Source: Peptostreptococcus russellii
GTDB lineage: Bacteria > Bacillota > Clostridia > Peptostreptococcales > Peptostreptococcaceae
Length of the DNA: 64,000 nt
Assembly: GCF_900110295.1 (NCBI RefSeq)
Contig: NZ_FODF01000005.1
Span: 1-64,000 of the forward strand
Direction: 5' to 3'
How positions within the stretch are numbered: position 1 is the stretch's first letter; every line of letters starts with the position of its first letter. Below are positions 57,838 through 64,000 of the stretch, one piece after another. The translations under genes were made by a program, and so were the position numbers. The notes under the pieces are model-generated. The model saw only the letters and a program-made list of their open reading frames with translations. It ran no database searches and was not told the DNA's origin.

Positions 57838-60800
57838 CTATTTTAATTTTATAATTAAGTTTATTTTCCCTTCTATATGTGAAGGTTGTCCATAATATCC
57901 ATTATTATATTGATATTCATTATTTTCTTCATCGTAATTTAAAGCAAATTTAACTATATTATTATTTTCACTTATTGTAATGTTACTTATATCAATTTCT
58001 ATCTTGTCATTTTTGAAATTCACATTTTTATTTTTGCCTATGGATATATACTTTCCATCAGCATATTTAAGTTTATTATCTACTATTATTATTTTATTTT
58101 CTTTTATTTCATCTTTTGTTACCTCATACTCTAAATCTAAATTCTCGAAAAATTCTTCTCTAGGATTATTCTCTTCTAAATCACTTACTATTTTGTTCTC
58201 TGGTCTTATCAAATTATACTGTAACCAATTAAAATCCTCAGTGTTTATTTTTCCAACACACAGATGATTAATATTTTTCATTTTCTTTATAGAATCCATA
58301 TAATTATTTTCTAAAGGATTTCCCTGTAATCTTAATCTATATAGATTAAGATTTTCTATTCCATCTATATTTTTAATTTTGTTATCTTCTGCTAGCAAAG
58401 CTTCCAATTCATTAAGATTATAAAGTGGTTTCAAAGTTGTTATATTGTTTCCATACACATACAATGTTCTTAAATTTTTAAGATTCTCAAATCCATTTAA
58501 GTTTGATATTTTATTATTTTCTAAATCCAATCTCTCTAATGTATCAATACCTATAATATTAAATACACTGTATATATTATTTTCCTCTAATGATAAATTT
58601 TTCAGCTTAAGATCTTTAATACCAGATATATCGCTAGTATTTGTTGCATTCATCCTAAAATCCTCAAGATCTTTATTATTTCCTAAAGAGCTTAAATCTA
58701 CAGCCCCTGATTTGTTTAACTCTTTATAATCTTGATTAATATAATATAATTTTTTTAATTTTTTACAAGAACTTAAAAAATCAAAATTTTTTAACTCTCT
58801 TTTTAACTCCTTATTGTTTAGCATACATTGAAATTCTTCAAGATTAGTTGCATACTTAAGAGGATCTACAAGTTTATCATTAACATCCCTGTCGACTACA
58901 GTAAATACTCTAAGTTTTTTCATGTCTCCTTTTGTTATTTTAGTGTTATAATCAATCTTTTTATAATCTATAGATGCTTCATCAGTTAAATTTACATATT
59001 TTTTTTCAGTTTTATTATATTTATTTAAAAGATCCACATAGAATTTTTTCGTTTCCATATCCATTTTTATTTCAGTTTTGTCACTTATGTGTTTTTGATT
59101 AATTTTTATACCTAAAAAATTCCATGCATATTCTTCTGTTTTTCCAGTAAATCCTAATTCTTGATTTCTATCTTCATCTGTGTTATTTGGAAGTATATTT
59201 ATTATAAATTGATCTTTATATTCATCATAGGATATACTTTTTATAATGGATTTTATTATTCTTTCATTCTCAAATACATCTGTATTTCCGGAATTAAGAC
59301 TATTTTTTATTTTTGCATCAAACTCTGTAAAGAAAGTCGGAATTTCATACATTTCCATTGCTATTTTCTTTAATCCCTTACTTGGGTTTTTGATAACAAT
59401 TTCTCCTCCTTCTGGAGGAATCTCATACTTCTTATTTATATCATAATTTTGTCCAAAAAATCCACAGTTCCCATATCCTATTTGAGAAATTTCAATTATT
59501 TTATTTTGAATTTTTGTATAATCATCTATATTATTATTACTAAAATCCACCATCTTAAGATTAGGCATTTCATTAAGAACATCTATATTTTTCAAATGAT
59601 TTGCTGAAACATCTAAAAACTCTAGTGATTTTAAATTTTTTAAAGAAGATATATCTGAAATACCATTTTTACCATTATTATCTACATTGTAATGTATGTC
59701 TAAATATTTAAGTTTTTTTAACTTACTTAAAGGAGTTATATCCGTTATCAGATTATTATACAATTTTAAATGATTCAATTCTGTTAACCCAGAAAGAGCA
59801 TTTATATCTTTAATTCTATTTCTGTCAATTTCTATATATCTAAGTTTTTTTAAATTTTTAAGAGGTTTTATATTCTCTATTTCACACTCAGAAATCTCTA
59901 TTGCTTCTAAATTTTTAGCATATTGTATTCCTTCTATGCTCTTCATTCCTCTTGAAACCATCCATTTACTATCAATTTTTTTCATTGGTATAATTTCTTC
60001 TCTTTTTTGATTTGGCTTAATATTTGTTATGTCAACTGTATTAGGTCCATATACACTTAATTGTTTAAGTTTTAACATATCATTTTTACTTATTTTCTGA
60101 TTATCACTTCTTTTAGGATCTATATTTTTATTTAAAACTTTTAAAAATAATTTGTCTGGAATATCTATATACTCTTCTTTAGAATTAGACTTAGATGAAG
60201 TATTTTTATTTTCATCAGAAATTTCATTTATTTTTAATTTATTTTCAATACTTTTATTTACACTGTTTTCTCCACCAACAATAAATATTTTTCTTCCATA
60301 CTTAGTAAATCCTATCTTCTTTATTGAATCTGGACTTGAAAATATAATTGGACAGCTTTTATTTAATGACAATGGTATTGATGATAACGCATCTGGATAA
60401 TTTATACCACTTGTTATTATTAAATATCTCATATTTTCAAGAGTTTTTCCATTGTTTTTACAAAATTCTTCTCCTATTTTCTCAGCAGTTTCATACCTAT
60501 CATTTCCCGATATTCTTGTACTTTTTATCTTTCTTTTAAACTTATTAGATATAGAATTTTCTCCACCAAATAATATCACCTTTTTATTATCCAATACAAA
60601 TTCTAATTTATTACTTATATTTTCACCATTTGATAATATTAGAATTCCATTTTCTTGATTTAAATAAGGTATTGCTGCTAAAGAGTCAGAAAATTTATGC
60701 CCATTTGATACACCTACAGTCTCTATATTTCTATTTCTACTAATCCTTCTGTAAACTTCTAAGGATGTTTCTTCTCTATCCTTCCCATATATTCTCGATA

Positions 60801-61182
60801 CTGAAAAATTTTTGTTTAAGTTATCTTCAACAGAATCTGATACAGAATTTTTACCACCTACAATAACGACCTCATTAACATTTAGACGCTTTAACTCATT
60901 AAAAACTTCCTTATTTAATTTGTCTTTTTGAGTCATAAACAAAGGAATATTTTCAGTCATAGAAATATTTCCTCCAGATAATGCATCTGGATAATCTTCT
61001 CCACTTACAATAATCGCCTTTTTTGACTTCGAATAAATCTTTTTACTCAATTCTACCCCTGTGTTATAGCGATCCACACCACCGATTCTTTCAATATTGT
61101 CACTTTTATCTGCATAAACATTCAAATTCAAACATAACATTACTGAAACAACAATAGCACTTACAATAAATTTTTTATTCAT
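57838..61182 (-). CDS. Cell-surface protein with CWB2 repeats and two leucine-rich-repeat blocks
   Basis: 1,114 aa. Signal peptide about 1-24 (FIVSAIVVSVMLCLNLNVYA). Three CWB2 wall-anchoring repeats run to about residue 325 (RIGGVDRYNTGVELS, then ALSGGNISM, then VVIVGGKNSVSDSV and variants). A Ser/Asn linker follows, then LRR block 1 (about 410-560; LKKLRYIEIDRNRIKDINAL and similar 21- to 22-residue units with the internalin-like NxIxDIxxLxxLxxLxxLxL spacing). A 150-residue beta-rich spacer precedes LRR block 2 (about 800-1000) and a C-terminal domain. No LPxTG motif. Likely adhesion or host interaction. Confidence 0.9.
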   Translation of the reverse strand: MNKKFIVSAIVVSVMLCLNLNVYADKSDNIERIGGVDRYNTGVELSKKIYSKSKKAIIVSGEDYPDALSGGNISMTENIPLFMTQKDKLNKEVFNELKRLNVNEVVIVGGKNSVSDSVEDNLNKNFSVSRIYGKDREETSLEVYRRISRNRNIETVGVSNGHKFSDSLAAIPYLNQENGILILSNGENISNKLEFVLDNKKVILFGGENSISNKFKRKIKSTRISGNDRYETAEKIGEEFCKNNGKTLENMRYLIITSGINYPDALSSIPLSLNKSCPIIFSSPDSIKKIGFTKYGRKIFIVGGENSVNKSIENKLKINEISDENKNTSSKSNSKEEYIDIPDKLFLKVLNKNIDPKRSDNQKISKNDMLKLKQLSVYGPNTVDITNIKPNQKREEIIPMKKIDSKWMVSRGMKSIEGIQYAKNLEAIEISECEIENIKPLKNLKKLRYIEIDRNRIKDINALSGLTELNHLKLYNNLITDITPLSKLKKLKYLDIHYNVDNNGKNGISDISSLKNLKSLEFLDVSANHLKNIDVLNEMPNLKMVDFSNNNIDDYTKIQNKIIEISQIGYGNCGFFGQNYDINKKYEIPPEGGEIVIKNPSKGLKKIAMEMYEIPTFFTEFDAKIKNSLNSGNTDVFENERIIKSIIKSISYDEYKDQFIINILPNNTDEDRNQELGFTGKTEEYAWNFLGIKINQKHISDKTEIKMDMETKKFYVDLLNKYNKTEKKYVNLTDEASIDYKKIDYNTKITKGDMKKLRVFTVVDRDVNDKLVDPLKYATNLEEFQCMLNNKELKRELKNFDFLSSCKKLKKLYYINQDYKELNKSGAVDLSSLGNNKDLEDFRMNATNTSDISGIKDLKLKNLSLEENNIYSVFNIIGIDTLERLDLENNKISNLNGFENLKNLRTLYVYGNNITTLKPLYNLNELEALLAEDNKIKNIDGIENLNLYRLRLQGNPLENNYMDSIKKMKNINHLCVGKINTEDFNWLQYNLIRPENKIVSDLEENNPREEFFENLDLEYEVTKDEIKENKIIIVDNKLKYADGKYISIGKNKNVNFKNDKIEIDISNITISENNNIVKFALNYDEENNEYQYNNGYYGQPSHIEGKINLIIKLK

Positions 61183-61315
61183 TTTTTCCCCCCATATTTT
61201 ATATTTGATTTAATTTTACCAAGCTTTTAAATTTAAAACAAATATAAAATATCTATTAGTTTTTATTATCAAATAGTTTTTTTAAATAGTTATTTATGCA
61301 GTATTTTTTTAATAT

Positions 61316-61346
61316 AAAAAGAGGCTAGTTTAAAAAGCCTCTTTTT
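61316..61346 (-). terminator. Terminator after the DegT aminotransferase gene
   Basis: AAAAAGAGGCT / AGCCTCTTTTT, 11 bp, 9-nt loop, followed by T. The same 11-nt stem sequence recurs in the argH terminator. Confidence 0.85.
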
Positions 61347-61359
61347 TATAAACACTTAT

Positions 61360-62490
61360 TTATTTTCTTTTTTCTAATACAGCTTTTCTTATAGTTTCAA
61401 TTACTAATTCCTGTTCATCTTCTCTCAAATACGGAGAAAATGGTATACAAATATTACAATCGGCATATCTGTCTGAATTTGTAAAATCCCCTTCCGAAAA
61501 TTCTTCAAATACTTTCATTTTGTGCATTCCCTTAGGATAATATATCATCGCAGGAATTTCATTCTCTTTCAATTTCTCTATTATATAATTTCTTTCTTCA
61601 TTGTTTCTTGCAAGAACTGCATATTGAGCATATGCACTTTTTGCACCCTCTTCTAATTCTTGTATTTCGAGTATATCCTTTAAAGAATCATCATACTTCT
61701 TGGCTATATTTTGTCTTGTCTCTAATTCTTTGTCAAATAAATCAAATTTATGAAGAAGAACTGCTGCTTGAATTGTATTTATTCTTGATCCAATTCCTAT
61801 TCTTATATTATCATATTTTTCCTTGCCCTTTCCATGAGCTTTATAAGATTCAAGAAGTTTTACCATTTCTTCGTCATTGGTAAATATAGCTCCACCATCA
61901 CCATAACATCCTAAAGGCTTTGTTGGGAAAAAGCTTGTACATGCTATATCACCAAAAGCTCCACATTTTTTTCCTTTGTATGTTGAACCAAAGCTTTGAG
62001 CAGCGTCTTCAATAAGTATAACATCATGTTTTTTACATATTTCAGATATCTCATCTAGGGCTGCGGGATTTCCCAAAAAGTCTACTGCTACTACTGCCTT
62101 CGCCTTCAATTTTCCTTCTTTTTTTACTTTTAATATCGCTTCTTCCAATTTTCGAGGATCCATGTTGTATGTCTTTGAATCTATATCTACAAAAACTGGA
62201 CTTGCTCCTATTATACAACCAGGATCAACTGAAGCAATATAAGTCATATCAGGACAGAATATTGCATCTCCCTTTCCTACTCCATATACAAGAAATGAGA
62301 GCATAAGAGCATCAGTACCACTTCCACAAGAAACACAATATTTAGTTCCCACATAATCAGCTAATTTTTTTTCTAATTCTTTTATTTCTTCTCCATTTAA
62401 AAATCTAGCATCTGCCATAATTTCTGCAATATGCTCATCTATTTCTTTTTTTAAAATCTTATACTGTCTTTTTAAATTATTAAACTCCAT
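61360..62490 (-). CDS. DegT/DnrJ/EryC1/StrS-family sugar aminotransferase
   Basis: 376 aa PLP enzyme. VSCGSGTDALMLSFLVYGVGKGD is the cofactor-phosphate region, LIEDAAQSFGSTYKGKKCGAFGDIACTSFFPTKPLG carries the Asp and the Schiff-base Lys191. MHKMKVFEEF and CNICIPFSPYL close the active site. Members transaminate keto-sugars bound to nucleotides for surface glycans or glycosylated proteins. No other nucleotide-sugar genes are adjacent except galU at 19.2 kb. Ribosome site AGGAGAG. Confidence 0.93.
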   Translation of the reverse strand: MEFNNLKRQYKILKKEIDEHIAEIMADARFLNGEEIKELEKKLADYVGTKYCVSCGSGTDALMLSFLVYGVGKGDAIFCPDMTYIASVDPGCIIGASPVFVDIDSKTYNMDPRKLEEAILKVKKEGKLKAKAVVAVDFLGNPAALDEISEICKKHDVILIEDAAQSFGSTYKGKKCGAFGDIACTSFFPTKPLGCYGDGGAIFTNDEEMVKLLESYKAHGKGKEKYDNIRIGIGSRINTIQAAVLLHKFDLFDKELETRQNIAKKYDDSLKDILEIQELEEGAKSAYAQYAVLARNNEERNYIIEKLKENEIPAMIYYPKGMHKMKVFEEFSEGDFTNSDRYADCNICIPFSPYLREDEQELVIETIRKAVLEKRK

Positions 62491-62687
62491 ATAAACTCTC
62501 CTTATTATATATTTTTATAAATATTTAAAAATACCCTCTATCTTAAATCATACTTTTCAATAGAAGAAACTTCAAGAAGTAATCGCTAAAAAAGACTCTT
62601 TCAAGCGTTTTTTCAAAATTGTATCGATTCACTTTCTTAATATATCAATAAGGTCTTAATAACTGTTCTCTATTATGTTCTTTTATT

Positions 62688-63476
62688 TTACTTTCTTTTT
62701 TTAATTATGTATTCTTCTAAAGGCTCTCTTAAGCCATAGCTTTTTGCCCATTTTCTTATATCATTTTCCAATTCTCTTTTTTCAAGAACTTTGGGATTGT
62801 GAGCATCATAACCGATTACTATTGTTGGATTTACTTCTGCCAAGATCTCTATTGTCTTACTGTGTGGATAAATATATGACTTATATCCATCATATTCTTT
62901 TATTCCATAGGCAGCTCCCTTAAGATTCAATTCTACCGGCAAATCGTATACTTTTGCGCATGATGCAATTTCTTTTACAACAGATTTACAAGTATCATTA
63001 AAGTCATATCTTCCCAACATAAAATAATCTATATGAGCAACATAATCTGCAACTTTGTTTTCTATAGATTCACAAATATACTTACAATATAGTTTTGCAT
63101 CTTCATCACTACATACAATATCTACATCTCTTCCATTTTTATCTAGGCTATGTTCTCCAACTATCAAATAATCATACTTTTCTTTTAGCTCTAAGAAATA
63201 ATTTTTCAAATCCGGGAAATATTCTATCTCAAGACCTCTGTATATTTCAATCTTGTCTTTATACATTTCTTTTGCCCTATTAATGCTATCAAAGTATTCA
63301 TCCATTTCACCAACTTGTATTCTACCTGGAGAACATTCCCAATCTTCATAAGCACAATGTTCTGAAAATCCTAAATGCTTAAATCCATTTTTCAAAGCAG
63401 TTTCTATATAGTCTATTTCATCTCCAACTGCATGTTTACACCTATATGTATGTGTATGATAATTAAAGTTCTGCAT
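62688..63476 (-). CDS. PHP-domain histidinol-phosphatase (HisJ/HisK type)
   Basis: 262 aa from the ATG at 63476 (GGAGG five nt upstream; the frame is open 13 codons further). Metal-binding PHP motifs are NYHTHTYRCKHA, LGFSEHCAYEDW, EYFPDL, VGEHSLD, and DYVAHIDYFMLGRYD with the later His. It hydrolyses histidinol-phosphate in histidine synthesis; other phosphoesters are possible, since no his genes are adjacent. Confidence 0.88.
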   Translation of the reverse strand: MQNFNYHTHTYRCKHAVGDEIDYIETALKNGFKHLGFSEHCAYEDWECSPGRIQVGEMDEYFDSINRAKEMYKDKIEIYRGLEIEYFPDLKNYFLELKEKYDYLIVGEHSLDKNGRDVDIVCSDEDAKLYCKYICESIENKVADYVAHIDYFMLGRYDFNDTCKSVVKEIASCAKVYDLPVELNLKGAAYGIKEYDGYKSYIYPHSKTIEILAEVNPTIVIGYDAHNPKVLEKRELENDIRKWAKSYGLREPLEEYIIKKRK

Positions 63477-63620
63477 ATTTACCTCCAATTTATAATTATT
63501 ATATTCTCTTTTCATATCATACTACACTATAAGCTTTTACATATCCTTAACTAAATAATTCAGTAACTATTTAAATAATCAACTGAAATTTTCATATATT
63601 TTCTATAAAATTCAACTCTT

Positions 63621-63649
63621 AAAAAGAGGCTTATAATAAGCCTCTTTTT
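63621..63649 (-). terminator. Terminator after argH
   Basis: Perfect 13-bp stem AAAAAGAGGCTTA / TAAGCCTCTTTTT with a TAA loop, directly before the argH stop. Confidence 0.88.
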
Positions 63650-63650
63650 C

Positions 63651-64000
63651 TTATATTTTCTCTATATATTTTTTCATTTCTTCTATAGATTTCAAAACTT
63701 GATTAGAGCTTGTTCCTCCAATAGAGTTTCTGAGTTCACAGCAATTTTTTATATCTATAAAATCATAAAGATCTTCTTCTATTATAGAATTAAATTCTTT
63801 AAATTTATCGATATCTACATCCTCTATATTGATGTTTTTTTCAATGCAATAATGTACTATTTCTCCAGTAACTTTATGGGCATCTCTAAATGCCATTCCT
63901 TTTTTCACTAGATAGTCAGCAAAGTCAGTCGCATTAGTAAATCCACCTTTTGCAGCATTTTCCATATTTTTGTCACATATTTTCATAGTCTTAACCATTG
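63651..64000 (-). CDS. argH: Argininosuccinate lyase, C-terminal part (cut by window edge)
   Basis: The last 115 or so codons. MVKTMKI, then AAKGGFTNATDFADYLVKKGMAFRDAHKVTGEIV, correspond to the conserved C-terminal region of argininosuccinate lyase, in which (A/T)NATDLADYLV..G.PFR.AH..VG is typical. The frame runs off the right edge, so the start and the active-site signature GSSxMPxKxNP are not visible. Role: last step of arginine synthesis, or the reverse in catabolism. Confidence 0.88.
   Translation of the reverse strand, partial: MVKTMKICDKNMENAAKGGFTNATDFADYLVKKGMAFRDAHKVTGEIVHYCIEKNINIEDVDIDKFKEFNSIIEEDLYDFIDIKNCCELRNSIGGTSSNQVLKSIEEMKKYIEKI

Overview
The window is strongly AT-rich DNA with dense, short-spaced operons, good AGGAGG-type ribosome binding sites and many U-tract hairpin terminators. 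Gene content points to an anaerobic low-GC Clostridia. Two CWB2-type cell-wall proteins, a Na+-type ATP synthase rotor, split transketolase subunits and the rho/rpmE/prmC/prfA/tsaC/rpiB/upp/atp neighbourhood suggest the Peptostreptococcaceae (inference from content; no database search was possible). Most genes lie on the minus strand.

Layout. 1-0.2 kb: 3' end of an ISL3-type transposase and a strong hairpin. 0.3-2.1 kb: two-subunit transketolase. 2.5 kb: acpS. 2.9-9.9 kb: complete F1Fo ATP synthase operon atpZ-I-B-E-F-H-A-G-D-C with a Na+-type c subunit, a shortened epsilon and an enlarged gamma. 10.2-21.5 kb: housekeeping genes (upp, rpiB, tsaC, prfA, azlCD, prmC, rpmE, rho with an unlisted 39-aa membrane peptide upstream, galU, Ppx/GppA, rqcP). 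22-30.7 kb: UMF1-type transporter with a phosphodiesterase, a 1,145-aa unrecognised multi-HTH protein, glpF and a CPBP protease. 31 kb: an ECF S-component behind a consensus promoter and a structured leader. 32-36.2 kb: galactitol-type PTS with a split PRD regulator. 36.24-36.63 kb: a dense cluster of DnaA-box-like sites. 36.7-38 kb: nitroreductase and an autoregulated MarR. 38.2-39.7 kb: CWB2 surface protein. 40-44 kb: mgtE, DUF2207 protein and LemA. 44-50.8 kb: small genes, a degenerate PhzF-like protein, a nitrate/sulfonate-type ABC importer and methionine-R-sulfoxide reductase.

51-54.9 kb: a DpnII-like GATC restriction-modification operon. Its first gene fuses a NUDIX (MutT-like) hydrolase to a DpnA-type methyltransferase, and its last gene is an additional HPPY methyltransferase. 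55-57.5 kb: an MFS-like membrane protein and a FUSC-family protein. 57.6-61.2 kb: an 18-aa amphipathic Cys-ended peptide ORF and a 1,114-aa CWB2 plus leucine-rich-repeat surface protein. 61.4-64 kb: DegT aminotransferase, PHP phosphatase and the 3' part of argH.

The strongest candidates for something undescribed are the NUDIX-methyltransferase fusion in a four-gene DpnII operon, the DnaA-box cluster with its duplicated unit of about 62 bp, the 1,145-aa repeat/HTH protein, and the ECF leader RNA. Where the longest open frame begins before a good Shine-Dalgarno site, I moved the start and said so.
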